From contig CADABQ010000008.1 of assembly GCA_902786205.1 (NCBI GenBank), positions 46,655 through 110,654 on the forward strand: a DNA stretch of 64,000 nucleotides, in the 5' to 3' direction. Shown here piece after piece: positions 17,594 to 25,727 of this stretch (positions within the stretch are counted from its first letter, which is position 1; each line of letters opens with the position of its first letter). The position numbers and the translations under genes are program-made. The notes under the pieces were generated by a model. That model saw only the letters and a program-made list of their open reading frames with translations, did not search any database and was not told the DNA's origin. This stretch comes from an uncultured Lachnospiraceae bacterium (lineage in GTDB: Bacteria; Bacillota; Clostridia; Lachnospirales; Lachnospiraceae).

Positions 17594-17660
17594 TTGTAGC
17601 TTATAGGAGGGGATTCGAAAAATGCTGGATATACAGGCATACCCTCTGAACAGTAGCAAC
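17594..17660 (+). mobile_element. Decayed remnant of the 187-bp MITE-like element
   Basis: Between flgK2 and flgL lies ATTCGAAAAATGC, identical to a left-half block of the complete elements. It is followed within 25 nt by the right terminal repeat ACCCTCTGAACAGTA (17641-17655). A degenerate left end (GTAGC...GGAGGGG) precedes it. The central hairpin is gone and no target duplication is visible, so I read it as an internally deleted, decaying copy. Confidence 0.5.
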
Positions 17661-17679
17661 TAAAAGAGAGGTGTAGGGA

Positions 17680-19215
17680 ATGAGAGTAACAAATTTAATG
17701 ATGACAAACGGAATGCTTAGTAGTATCATGGCAAATAAGGCGGATATGAATAAAAAATATGAACAATATGCGACGCAACAAAAGATTCAGAATCCCTCAG
17801 ATGATCCGGTAATTGCCATTCGTGCTTTGAAATACCGTTCCAATTTATCAGAGTTGCAGCAGTATCGAGAAAAAAATGCAGAAGATGCTTCTTCTTGGAT
17901 GAGTGCAACGGAAACAGCTTTGACCAATATGAATAGCCTTTTGACAGAATTGTATGATAAATGTGTTTCAGGTGCAACAGATACTTATGAAACGATTGAC
18001 CGTGACAGTATGGAGCAATTTCTTTCCAATTATAAAGAAGAGATTTATAAAAGTATGAATGCAGACAATGCGGGAAGATATTTGTTTTCTGGTTATCGTA
18101 CGGACACATCTGTTTGTTATACTAGTGATGATAGCTCAAAAAAATATACCATTACAGAGCCGTTGACCTTTGAAAATTTATACGAAAAAACATATATAAA
18201 AGGTGGTGCTACGTATAATCCAAACAGTAAGGCAGAAGATTATAAGAAACAGGCACCAACGACCGAAAAAGCATATGTGATGGATCTTGGATACAAGGAT
18301 TTAGAAAATCTGGGATTAAAGGTAAAAGATTCGACTGGAAACGATGTGACACTTACAATTACGAAAAAAAATAGTACAGATACAGATTGTTATGCTCCTG
18401 CACAGGGCGAAATCAATTTTATTGCAGATACTGGGCAAATTGTTATTTCAAAAGACTTATATGAAACATTCCGTACCGCAAAAAGCATCGTGGCAACCTA
18501 TGATAAGACAAAATTTGAAACAGGAGATGTTCGGCCGGAAATGTATTATGATTGTACTTCTGTTGAATTGAATGATGATGGAAAAGAGCGAGTGGGAACG
18601 GAAAAGATATATACCAAACCGGAGAGTCAGGATATCAAATATGATGTAAACTTTGGTCAACAATTAAAGGTAAATGTCTTGGCAAATGAAACAATCAACT
18701 CTTCTTATGCCAGAGCTATCGATAATATTTTGAATGCTGTAAATGATGCCTATAGTACTCAGGCGAAAATTGATAATGCAAATTTACTTTTGTCTGATAG
18801 CAATAAAACACCAGATGAAATTGCTGCTTTAAATACATTAAAAGAACAGTTAGAAGTAGAATTAACGCTGAAAAAATCTATTTTACGTGAAAGCTTTGCC
18901 AACGCACAAACTGCAACAAAGGCAGCACAAAACGGTATAAAAGTTCCATATTTAAACGAAAATGGAGAAACAGAGATTAAGAAAATCAGTGTTAGTATAG
19001 CAACTACCAGTATTGGTAGCCGTTCTGCAAGATTACAAATGATCCAAACCAGATTGGATGATTTAAAAGTAAATTATACGGAATTACGGGATAATAATGA
19101 AGTGATGGACTTAGAAGAAGCAATGGTTAATTATACAGCAGCACAGACTGCCTATAATGCTTCTTTAAGTGCTGCCGGAAAGATGGTACAGACTTCTTTA
19201 TTGGATTTCCTGTAA
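17680..19215 (+). CDS. flgL: Flagellar hook-associated protein 3 (FlgL)
   Basis: 511-residue junction protein. The N-terminal helix MRVTNLMMTNGMLSSIMANK with QKIQNPSDDPVIAIRAL is the FlgL hallmark. The C-terminal flagellin-like helix has DLEEAMVNYTAAQTAYNASL and ends TSLLDFL. FlgL is often near 300 residues, so this copy carries a large extra central domain (about residues 150-400). GAGAGGTG precedes the ATG. The MITE remnant sits between it and flgK2, and a terminator follows. Confidence 0.93.
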   Translation: MRVTNLMMTNGMLSSIMANKADMNKKYEQYATQQKIQNPSDDPVIAIRALKYRSNLSELQQYREKNAEDASSWMSATETALTNMNSLLTELYDKCVSGATDTYETIDRDSMEQFLSNYKEEIYKSMNADNAGRYLFSGYRTDTSVCYTSDDSSKKYTITEPLTFENLYEKTYIKGGATYNPNSKAEDYKKQAPTTEKAYVMDLGYKDLENLGLKVKDSTGNDVTLTITKKNSTDTDCYAPAQGEINFIADTGQIVISKDLYETFRTAKSIVATYDKTKFETGDVRPEMYYDCTSVELNDDGKERVGTEKIYTKPESQDIKYDVNFGQQLKVNVLANETINSSYARAIDNILNAVNDAYSTQAKIDNANLLLSDSNKTPDEIAALNTLKEQLEVELTLKKSILRESFANAQTATKAAQNGIKVPYLNENGETEIKKISVSIATTSIGSRSARLQMIQTRLDDLKVNYTELRDNNEVMDLEEAMVNYTAAQTAYNASLSAAGKMVQTSLLDFL

Positions 19216-19235
19216 AAAATAGTTGAAAATAGAGC

Positions 19236-19273
19236 AAAAAGAGAGGATACAGGGTTGTATCTTCTCTTTTTTT
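19236..19273 (+). terminator. Rho-independent terminator after flgL
   Basis: AGAGAGGATACA pairs with TGTATCTTCTCT (one mismatch), followed by a run of seven T. The T-run abuts the next sigma-D -10 element with no spacer. Confidence 0.8.
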
Positions 19274-19282
19274 GACCGATAT
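19256..19282 (+). promoter_or_regulatory. Sigma-D-like promoter of fliW-csrA
   Basis: ACCGATAT at 19275-19282 is a good sigma-D -10. The -35 region at 19256-19259 lies within the preceding terminator stem and does not match TAAA, so the promoter is probably weak or structure-sensitive. Confidence 0.55.
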
Positions 19283-19419
19283 AATAAAAGAAATAGAATT
19301 AAAAAAAGTAAAGAGAAGACACTTACAAAAAAGGAACAATTTTGAACGTGTTTATGGATAAACATATTTACGAAAAGGTGCAAGGATGCAGAACAAAAGA
19401 ATAATAGGAGGAAAAGAAT

Positions 19420-19893
19420 ATGTTAGTGCAGACAAAATATTTTGGAGAAATTGATTTAACTGAGGAGAAGATCCTTACTTTTGAAAATGGCATCATGGGA
19501 TTTGAGCATCTTACCAAATATACCATATTGTTTGATACGGAGAAAGAACAACAAGGTGGCATTATGTGGTTTCAGAGTGTAGAGGAACCTTCCATTGCTT
19601 TGCCGGTTATCAATCCGTTGGTTGTAAAACCAGATTATAATCCGCAGGTAAACGAGGAGTTATTGCAACCATTGGGCGATTTAAATCAGGAAAATTTGTG
19701 TATATTATTAACATTGACGGTTCCTAGTGACTTAACAAAACTGACAGCAAATTTAAAAGCACCATTGATCATTAATGCAGATACCAGAAAGGGTTGTCAA
19801 CTTGTAGTAGAAAATGCAGATTATCAAGTAAAATATAATGTATACGATGCAATACAAAAAATGAAGGCAGAAAAGGGGGCGGCATCATGTTAG
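19420..19893 (+). CDS. fliW: Flagellar assembly factor FliW
   Basis: 157-residue beta-barrel protein that binds either flagellin or CsrA. Free FliW sequesters CsrA, relieving repression of flagellin translation. Family patterns seen: [31 protein letters not shown], and a late [30 protein letters not shown] precedes the ATG. Its last codons overlap the csrA start, so the two partners are translationally coupled. Regulation follows from known Bacillus work; the conserved order supports the same circuit here. Confidence 0.95.
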   Translation: MLVQTKYFGEIDLTEEKILTFENGIMGFEHLTKYTILFDTEKEQQGGIMWFQSVEEPSIALPVINPLVVKPDYNPQVNEELLQPLGDLNQENLCILLTLTVPSDLTKLTANLKAPLIINADTRKGCQLVVENADYQVKYNVYDAIQKMKAEKGAASC

Positions 19894-20180
19894 CATTATC
19901 CAGAAAACAAGGCGAATCCATTATGATTGGAAATGATATAGAAATCACCATTTTAGACATTCGAAATGATCAGGTGAAAATTGGGATTAATGCACCAAAG
20001 CAGGTAGGCATTTATCGAAAAGAAATTTACTTACAAATACAGGAAGAGAATAAACAGGCAGTATCTGAGGATGTTAGCCAGAATAAAAATGCATTGGAAG
20101 AGCTTTTCAATAAGCAAGCTACTTCGGAAGAAAATGGTTCCCAATCCACTGCATTTGAAAAATTGTTAACGAAAAAATAG
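19887..20180 (+). CDS. csrA: Carbon storage regulator CsrA, long form
   Basis: RNA-binding translational repressor. The first 60 residues are a standard Csr[40 protein letters not shown]. The protein is 97 residues, with an extra polar Gln/Asn/Glu-rich tail of about 35 residues beyond the usual 60-75, possibly related to FliW binding. The start overlaps the fliW stop. The likely target is the flagellin 2 leader (24247-24411), where a GGA-loop hairpin is followed by the GGA-containing Shine-Dalgarno. Confidence 0.93.
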   Translation: MLALSRKQGESIMIGNDIEITILDIRNDQVKIGINAPKQVGIYRKEIYLQIQEENKQAVSEDVSQNKNALEELFNKQATSEENGSQSTAFEKLLTKK

Positions 20181-20206
20181 CATTACAAAAATTCCCAAAT
20201 ACTCTA

Positions 20207-20233
20207 TTAAGTTTTCAAAAAGCAGGTCGATAA
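20207..20233 (+). promoter_or_regulatory. Sigma-D-like promoter of flaG-fliD
   Basis: TTAA (20207-20210), a 15-bp spacer and GTCGATAA (20226-20233). It lies 27 nt after csrA and starts a long leader containing the 20255-20334 hairpin. Confidence 0.55.
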
Positions 20234-20254
20234 ATAAGATAAGAGATATGTGAA

Positions 20255-20334
20255 ACAATGTCATTTACTTAAGCCTTGAAATGTCAATAGATTTTTCAAT
20301 ATATTAGATTTTGAGCTTAAGTGAATGACATTGT
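20255..20334 (+). other. 20-bp hairpin in the flaG leader
   Basis: Arms 20255-20274 and 20315-20334 are complementary over 20 bases with one G-U-compatible mismatch, around a 40-nt AU-rich loop. The hairpin lies between a sigma-D-like promoter and flaG. No T-run follows, so it looks like an mRNA 5' structure more than a terminator. A TGAACAGTAA just downstream resembles the MITE terminal repeat, but no matching left end was found. Confidence 0.5.
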
Positions 20335-20398
20335 ACGTGAACAGTAATGTAAATATCGGGTAGAGTATATTCTGATAGAAAACATGGAGGTGGGACTT

Positions 20399-20797
20399 AT
20401 GATCAGTCAGGTAGGTGGAACAGCCAACACGGAGGTAATGGCAGAAACGGTAACTGCAACAAAGGTACAACAGACACCCAAGGACAAGGACACAAAGGGA
20501 AAAGCAGTAGAGCTTACACAGAATGAGAAAAAAGAAAAGACAGAGGGTGCGGAGCAAAGTTTATCAAAAGCCCAATTAAAGCAATTAAAACAGGCAATTG
20601 AGGAAGCAAATAGAAAAGCGAGACTTACTAATACTGCACGGGAGTATTCTTATGATGAAGCAACAAATCGTATATGTGTAAAGGTAACCGATAAAGATAC
20701 AGAAAAGGTGATTCGAGAAGTACCAACGGAAGAATCATTAAAGAGAATTACCAGAATGCTGGAAACAGCAGGTCTGGTTGTAGATGAAAAAATGTAA
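20399..20797 (+). CDS. flaG: FlaG-family flagellar protein
   Basis: 132 residues. The N-terminal 70 are polar and low-complexity. The C-terminal domain (about 70-132) has the FlaG pattern with ATNRICVKVTDKDTEKVIREVP followed by ESLKRI. FlaG proteins influence filament length. I use the ATG at 20399 because GGAGGTGG lies just upstream; the ATG at 20384 precedes that site. It is followed 12 nt later by fliD, as in many flagellar loci. Confidence 0.88.
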   Translation: MISQVGGTANTEVMAETVTATKVQQTPKDKDTKGKAVELTQNEKKEKTEGAEQSLSKAQLKQLKQAIEEANRKARLTNTAREYSYDEATNRICVKVTDKDTEKVIREVPTEESLKRITRMLETAGLVVDEKM

Positions 20798-20809
20798 GGA
20801 GGAGTTCGT

Positions 20810-22996
20810 ATGGCAATTCGTATGACAGGTCTGACTTCAGGGTTAGACACAGAATCGATTGTAGCAGCCTTGGTTAGTGCTCAGAAAATGAAAGGTACTA
20901 AGGTACAGAATAAATTGACAAAATCAGAGTGGACAGAAGAAATTTGGAAAGGATTAAATACCAAGTTATATTCTTTTTACACAAAGGAATTGACGAAATT
21001 TAAAACACAGGGTAGCTACCTTACCAAAAAAGCAACATCATCCAAAGAAGCTGCGGTTACAGCTACTGCATCTAATAGTGCAGCAAATGGATCGCATTCT
21101 TTGGAAATCCGTTCTTTGGCATCTTCACAGAATGTTACAGGTGCAAAAATCAAAGATGCAACCTCTACTATGAAAAGTTTGACGGATTTGGGAATGACAG
21201 CGGGAACGGTAATCAAATTATCCACGGCTGATGGTAAGAAAAGTGCACAATTAGAGGTGACAGGAACAACAACAATTGCAGACTTTGTATCTACCTGTAA
21301 ATCCATTGGATTAAATGCAAACTTTGATACGAAGCAACAGCGTTTCTTTATCAGTTCGGCATCTAGTGGTGCAGATCAGGGATTTAGTATTACGACAGGT
21401 ACTTCTACTAGAATGGATGCGGATAAAAAAATTAAAGATCTTATTTCCAATGCAACTGGAACAGATGATGCTCTTTATGACAATTATGTTTCGGCGGCAG
21501 ATACGATTAAGGCAAAACTGAAGTCTACGCTAGAGAGCAGTGGCGGTTCTATGGTGGATGCAGCTACCGATATATTAGAGTGTGCCAGAGATGGTGATGA
21601 TGATGCTACGGTACAGGAAAAACTGGCTAAATACGGAATTACGGATGAAGAATATGCTACATTTAAAGATGCATACAATGCAGCAAGAGCGGTTGATGAT
21701 GCAGATAGAACGTTAAATAATAATATGTGTGGCTATTTGGCAGAACAACAGGACGAGTCAGGGCTGAAAGGAATATTCGAATCTTTTGCTGCATCCAGCG
21801 ATTCTGTATTGTTCCGTTCAGAATTGAGTTCTGCGTATGATTCCTTGAAAGACTTAAACAGTGATCAGTTTGCAGAGTTAAAAACGTTAGCTATGAATGA
21901 TACTGCAACAGAGGATGAGATAACTGCTGCAGGTCTTACTTTGAATCAAGTAAATAATTACAAGTTATTGACACAGCATATAGACAAGGATGCGTTTGAT
22001 ACGCAGATGGAAATTTATGCAAAGAATGAAGTAACGGGTGCTACAAAATTACCAGATGGAAAATCACAACTTACTGTGTTGGGCTTAGATGAGATAGATG
22101 CAACAGGTAAGACGGAAAGTGATAACATCAGTGGTTCTGGTTTAAGTATAAAGTGGGCAAATGACGCGGTAATCAAACTGGATGGTGCAGAATTAACAGG
22201 TTCTAGCAATACCTTTACTGTTAATGGCTTGACTTTAAATCTAACTGGAACAACTTTGGATAAAACGACAGGAGAATATGAAGAGATTCAGTTGAATGTA
22301 ACCAATGATACCGATACAGCATACAAGATGGTAAAGGATTTTGTCAAGAAGTACAATGAACTGTTAGAAGAAATGAACAAATTGTACAAGGCAGATTCGG
22401 CAAGAGGATATGATCCATTGACTGATGAGCAGAAGGAAGCTATGACAGATGATGAAATTGAGAAGTGGGAAACCAAAATTAAAGACTCTTTGCTTCGTCG
22501 AGATGATACATTGAGTGGAATTATTACGGTGATGCGTTCTTCTTTACAAACGACAACAGAGGTGGATGGAAAGAAATATTCATTATCTAGTTTTGGTATT
22601 CGTACTTCCAGCGATTATACGGAAAATGGAAAGTTACATATATATGGAGATGAGGATGATGAGACTTATTCCACTCAGACAAATATGTTAAAAGCAGCAC
22701 TTGAGGAGAATCCAGAAGCTGTCATGAAAACATTGGCAGAGGCGGGGCAGTCCTTGTATGATGCGATGACTAAGAAGATGGCAAAGACCAGCCTTAGTAG
22801 TGCCTTGACGTTCTATAATGATAAAAAGATGGATGACGATCAGAAAGCTTACAAAAAGCAAATCTCATCTTTAGAAGATAAGCTGAATGACCTAGAAGAT
22901 CGCTACTATAAGCAATTTACTGCAATGGAAAAGGCAATGACAAAGATGCAGAACAGTGCAAGTGTGTTTGGAACCTATTATGGCAACAATTCCTAA
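20810..22996 (+). CDS. fliD: Flagellar filament cap protein FliD
   Basis: 728-residue cap that directs flagellin folding at the filament tip. The N-terminus has the family motif MTGLTSGLDTESIVAALV, and the mid part VTNDTDTAYKMVKDFVKKYNELLEEMNKLY. The C-terminal helix has ISSLEDKLNDLEDRYYKQFTAMEKAMTKMQNS. The 728 residues exceed the more common 450-600, from a large inserted domain at about 190-430 rich in Asp, Ala and Thr. AGGAGG precedes the ATG. It shares a transcript with flaG. Confidence 0.95.
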   Translation: MAIRMTGLTSGLDTESIVAALVSAQKMKGTKVQNKLTKSEWTEEIWKGLNTKLYSFYTKELTKFKTQGSYLTKKATSSKEAAVTATASNSAANGSHSLEIRSLASSQNVTGAKIKDATSTMKSLTDLGMTAGTVIKLSTADGKKSAQLEVTGTTTIADFVSTCKSIGLNANFDTKQQRFFISSASSGADQGFSITTGTSTRMDADKKIKDLISNATGTDDALYDNYVSAADTIKAKLKSTLESSGGSMVDAATDILECARDGDDDATVQEKLAKYGITDEEYATFKDAYNAARAVDDADRTLNNNMCGYLAEQQDESGLKGIFESFAASSDSVLFRSELSSAYDSLKDLNSDQFAELKTLAMNDTATEDEITAAGLTLNQVNNYKLLTQHIDKDAFDTQMEIYAKNEVTGATKLPDGKSQLTVLGLDEIDATGKTESDNISGSGLSIKWANDAVIKLDGAELTGSSNTFTVNGLTLNLTGTTLDKTTGEYEEIQLNVTNDTDTAYKMVKDFVKKYNELLEEMNKLYKADSARGYDPLTDEQKEAMTDDEIEKWETKIKDSLLRRDDTLSGIITVMRSSLQTTTEVDGKKYSLSSFGIRTSSDYTENGKLHIYGDEDDETYSTQTNMLKAALEENPEAVMKTLAEAGQSLYDAMTKKMAKTSLSSALTFYNDKKMDDDQKAYKKQISSLEDKLNDLEDRYYKQFTAMEKAMTKMQNSASVFGTYYGNNS

Positions 22997-23023
22997 AAAT
23001 AAGAATTAATTTTTCTTTTATGG

Positions 23024-23050
23024 TTATTAAGTGAAAAAAAAGGTCGATAT
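23024..23050 (+). promoter_or_regulatory. Sigma-D-like promoter of fliS
   Basis: GTCGATAT at 23043-23050 is a good -10. The -35 at the proper spacing is TTAT, a weak match. It lies about 50 nt upstream of fliS. Confidence 0.5.
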
Positions 23051-23100
23051 AATACATAGAAAGAAAATGGGTATAGAGTGAAATAAAGGAGGAATGTAGC

Positions 23101-23487
23101 ATGGCATTTTCGGGGGCAGCAGCAAATGCATATCAAGGAACACGTATTCGTACAGCATCGCCTGCAGAATTGACTTTGATGTTATATGATGGAGCAATTA
23201 AATTTTGTAATATAGGAAAAGTAGCACTAGAAAAAGGAGATTTCGAGAAAGCAAATCTTAATATTCAAAAAGCAAAAAAGATTATCGTACAATTTCGCAA
23301 TGATTTGGACTTTAATTATCCGGTTGCACAAGACTTTGATCGTGTCTATGAATACATTTACTATACGTTAGTAGATGCAAATGTAAAGAAAGATATGGAG
23401 TTATTGGACGAGGCTTTGGGACGTATCCGTGAGATGCGAGATACATGGAAACAAGTTATGGAAAAGGTAAAAAACGGGAATGCATAA
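23101..23487 (+). CDS. fliS: Flagellar export chaperone FliS
   Basis: 128-residue flagellin chaperone that prevents premature polymerisation and hands flagellin to the export gate. It shows the full family signature: YQGTRIRTASPAELTLMLYDGAIKF near the N-terminus (split here as YQGTRIRTASPAEL and TLMLYDGAIKF), then NIQKAKKIIVQFRNDLDFNY, and a C-terminal REMRDTWKQVMEKV. AGGAGG precedes the ATG. It follows fliD and precedes a FliT-like gene. Confidence 0.95.
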   Translation: MAFSGAAANAYQGTRIRTASPAELTLMLYDGAIKFCNIGKVALEKGDFEKANLNIQKAKKIIVQFRNDLDFNYPVAQDFDRVYEYIYYTLVDANVKKDMELLDEALGRIREMRDTWKQVMEKVKNGNA

Positions 23488-23493
23488 AGAAGG

Positions 23494-23530
23494 AGAGCTG
23501 CACCAAGTGGGGCAGCTCTTTCCTACTTTT
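23494..23530 (+). terminator. Weak intrinsic terminator or attenuator after fliS
   Basis: AGAGCTGC (23494-23501) pairs with GCAGCTCT (23512-23519), followed by an interrupted T-rich tract. Because the next gene lies 24 nt downstream, some read-through is likely. Confidence 0.55.
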
Positions 23531-23553
23531 ACAAAGTAGAGAGGAGAAATGGA

Positions 23554-24036
23554 ATGGAACATACAGATGCGTATGTGGATATCTTGGTTACTTCCTTGCG
23601 AAAGAAGGTAACATTGTTAGAAAAGATTGAAAACGTAATCACGGAGCAAGAGCGAGAATTAAAAAAGCCTGATCCGGATATCGATCGATTGGATGAGATT
23701 GAAAAACAGATTGGAGAATTGTTACAGGAAGTGGAACAGGCGGAAGATGGATTTGAAAGTGTGTACAGTCGTGTGAAGCAACCGATGGAAGAGCAGAAGG
23801 AACAGTACAAAGTACAAATTCAAGAAATGCAGGGATATATCCGAAAAATCACGGATAAAACGGTGAAAATAAAGGCACAGGAAGTGAGAAACCAGCAATA
23901 TATGAAACTTTTTTTTGAAAATAAGAAAAGAGAAATTCGACAATTTCGCTCTGGAAATCGTAGCGTAGCCAGATATAGCCAACATACGGCAAATTCAGCT
24001 ATGGGGCAGTCGTACTTTTTAAATAAAAAGAAATAA
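23554..24036 (+). CDS. Putative FliT/FlgN-like flagellar chaperone
   Basis: 160 residues, almost entirely helical and highly charged, consistent with an antiparallel coiled coil (VTLLEKIENVITEQERELKK, then QIGELLQEVEQAEDGFESVY). The tail, about 130-160, is basic and polar. Size, composition and position immediately after fliS and before flagellin 2 suggest a FliT- or FlgN-type export chaperone, but no diagnostic motif settles which. GAGAGGAG precedes the ATG. Confidence 0.5.
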   Translation: MEHTDAYVDILVTSLRKKVTLLEKIENVITEQERELKKPDPDIDRLDEIEKQIGELLQEVEQAEDGFESVYSRVKQPMEEQKEQYKVQIQEMQGYIRKITDKTVKIKAQEVRNQQYMKLFFENKKREIRQFRSGNRSVARYSQHTANSAMGQSYFLNKKK

Positions 24037-24064
24037 AGAAAACCTACTTAAACACGCTCAAGAA

Positions 24065-24158
24065 AGTCATTTACTTCGATTGCATAGAGCAATAACTGGT
24101 GGGGCTTGCTTATATTAGGAAGGGGTACAATTCATTTCTGATATGCTGCGGTAGCAGC
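24065..24158 (+). other. Upstream copy of the flagellin leader motif
   Basis: This non-coding segment shares ordered blocks with the flagellin 2 leader about 230 nt downstream: CATTTACTT, TAACTGGT, then GGGGTACA, then a short hairpin (GCTGC-GGTA-GCAGC). The spacing is similar but the DNA between the blocks differs. It precedes the sigma-D promoter, so it would not be in the flagellin mRNA from that promoter. It may be a decayed duplication of the leader. Confidence 0.45.
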
Positions 24159-24246
24159 TAATTGCGAATATTTGCTTGACTTTTAAATGATTACAGAAGT
24201 GTTACAAAGAAAAACGGAATTTAACCAAAACTTAACAAAAAAAGGG

Positions 24247-24273
24247 TTAAGTTTCCAGTAACCCCTCCGATAT
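24247..24273 (+). promoter_or_regulatory. Sigma-D promoter of flagellin 2
   Basis: TTAA (24247-24250), a 15-bp spacer and TCCGATAT (24266-24273), continuing ATATA. This is among the best sigma-D matches in the window and fits the main flagellin gene. Confidence 0.82.
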
Positions 24274-24290
24274 ATATAACAAGTAAAGAA

Positions 24291-24411
24291 AATACATTTA
24301 CTTAATCGGATAAGTATCTAACTGGTGCGTACGGCCAGAGGGGGTACAGAAACAATTAAATTTTAAAGGGCAGTAGCAAGGACGCTACTGGATATTCAAG
24401 GAGGAATTATT
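24291..24411 (+). promoter_or_regulatory. Structured flagellin 2 leader with CsrA-type sites
   Basis: The leader of about 130 nt carries CATTTACTT, TAACTGGT and GGGGGTACA, followed by a hairpin whose 7-bp stem CAGTAGC/GCTACTG (24371-24377 with 24384-24390) presents AAGGAC in the loop. The Shine-Dalgarno AAGGAGG at 24398-24404 supplies a second GGA. A GGA in a hairpin loop plus a GGA in the ribosome site, close together, is the arrangement known for CsrA repression of Bacillus hag. With fliW-csrA encoded 4 kb upstream, the same control is likely. Confidence 0.65.
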
Positions 24412-25671
24412 ATGGGTATGGTAGTACAACACAACATGACATCTATGAATGCAAACAGAAACTTAGGAGTTTCAAGCTCAAACTTAGCTAAGTCTACAGA
24501 AAAGTTATCTTCTGGTTATAAGATTAACCGTGCAGGAGATAACGCAGCAGGTCTTGCTATTTCTGAGAAGATGCGTGGACAGATCAGAGGTTTAGATCAG
24601 GCTTCTTCAAACGCTGAAGATGGTATTTCTTTAATCCAGACAGCAGAAGGTGCTTTAACAGAAACACATTCTATTATTCAGAGAATGCGTGAGTTAGCAG
24701 TTCAGTCAGCATCTGATACAAACACAGATGACGATAGAACACAGATTCAGAACGAAATTGATCAGTTGACACAGGAAGTTGACCGTATCGCAAATACAAC
24801 AGAGTTCAATACAAAGAAATTATTAAATGGTGATAGAAAAGGTGCAGTCAGCCAAAAAGATGGTACCAATAAGATTGAAGGTACATTTGTAAATTCGCTT
24901 GTTAATGTAAAGACAAGTCTGAGTGATATGAAAGCTATTAGAGATACAGATGTTATTCGTATTGAGTTTACAAAGGATGTCACCAGCGTAATTGCATCAG
25001 ACGGTGTGGTTGTAAAATCATTACATGGAACAGCAGATGGTACTGATTTGTCATATTCAAAGATGATGATTAGTGAAAATGGAACCATCAAGTTCCAGTC
25101 AGATGCGACTATGAAGGTTTCTGATGGAAAGTATATTGTGTCAGAGGTAGGTACAGAATATTCATTTGCAGTTTCTGGCTGGGAAAATATTAAGGCTGGA
25201 GATGTTATCACTATTACATTGGGTGAAGCAGTTGCAACAACACCTGCAGCAACAGGAAAAGATGCATTGAGATTACAGATTGGTGCTAATGCTGGACAAG
25301 AGGTTGCACTTGGAATTAATTCCATGAAAACACAGGATCTTGATATTGCTGATAAGACTACAGGAAAAGGTTTGGATGTAAGTACACAGAATGGTGCGTC
25401 TATGGCAGTAGAGGCATATGATATGGCTATTCAAAAGGTTTCTACTGAGAGAGCTAAGATGGGTGCAATGCAGAATAGATTAGAACATACTATTTCTAAC
25501 TTGGATACATCTGCTGAAAACTTACAGTCTGCAGAATCGAGTCTGCGTGATACTGATATGGCTGAAGAAATGACTAGATACTCTAAGAATAATATTCTTA
25601 TGCAGGCTGGTCAGTCAATGCTTGCTCAGGCAAATCAGTCAAATCAGGGTGTATTGAGTTTGTTACAGTAA
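24412..25671 (+). CDS. fliC: Flagellin 2 (probable major filament protein)
   Basis: 419 residues. The N-terminal D0/D1 has VVQHNMTSMNANRNLG and STEKLSSGYKINRAGDNAAG. The C-terminal D1/D0 has NRLEHTISNLDTSAENLQ and ends GVLSLLQ. The central variable domain (about 145-330) is rich in Thr, Ser and Val and offers O-glycosylation sites. It has a strong sigma-D promoter, a structured leader and an AAGGAGG site, so it is probably the abundant flagellin. The following genes for pseudaminic acid and the Maf transferase suggest it is the glycosylated substrate. Confidence 0.96.
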   Translation: MGMVVQHNMTSMNANRNLGVSSSNLAKSTEKLSSGYKINRAGDNAAGLAISEKMRGQIRGLDQASSNAEDGISLIQTAEGALTETHSIIQRMRELAVQSASDTNTDDDRTQIQNEIDQLTQEVDRIANTTEFNTKKLLNGDRKGAVSQKDGTNKIEGTFVNSLVNVKTSLSDMKAIRDTDVIRIEFTKDVTSVIASDGVVVKSLHGTADGTDLSYSKMMISENGTIKFQSDATMKVSDGKYIVSEVGTEYSFAVSGWENIKAGDVITITLGEAVATTPAATGKDALRLQIGANAGQEVALGINSMKTQDLDIADKTTGKGLDVSTQNGASMAVEAYDMAIQKVSTERAKMGAMQNRLEHTISNLDTSAENLQSAESSLRDTDMAEEMTRYSKNNILMQAGQSMLAQANQSNQGVLSLLQ

Positions 25672-25697
25672 TATAGATAGTGACAAATAATATAGAG

Positions 25698-25724
25698 TGA
25701 GGCAGAGAAATCTGCCTCATTTTT
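25698..25724 (+). terminator. Flagellin 2 terminator
   Basis: TGAGGCAGA (25698-25706) pairs with TCTGCCTCA (25711-25719) around GAAA, then TTTTT. The group II intron begins within a few bases after the T-run. Confidence 0.9.
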
Positions 25725-25727
25725 ATA

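Noticed and set aside
17680..19215. FlgL as a third flagellin because of its 511-residue length
   Set aside because: The N-terminal QNPSDDP motif and position after flgK fit FlgL; the extra length is a central insertion.
24291..24391. c-di-GMP riboswitch in the flagellin leader
   Set aside because: The conserved cores of GEMM-I and GEMM-II as I know them are not present; the repeated blocks do not match.
24762..25325. 187-residue minus-strand frame inside flagellin 2
   Set aside because: A shadow of the flagellin coding strand with no ribosome site and atypical composition.
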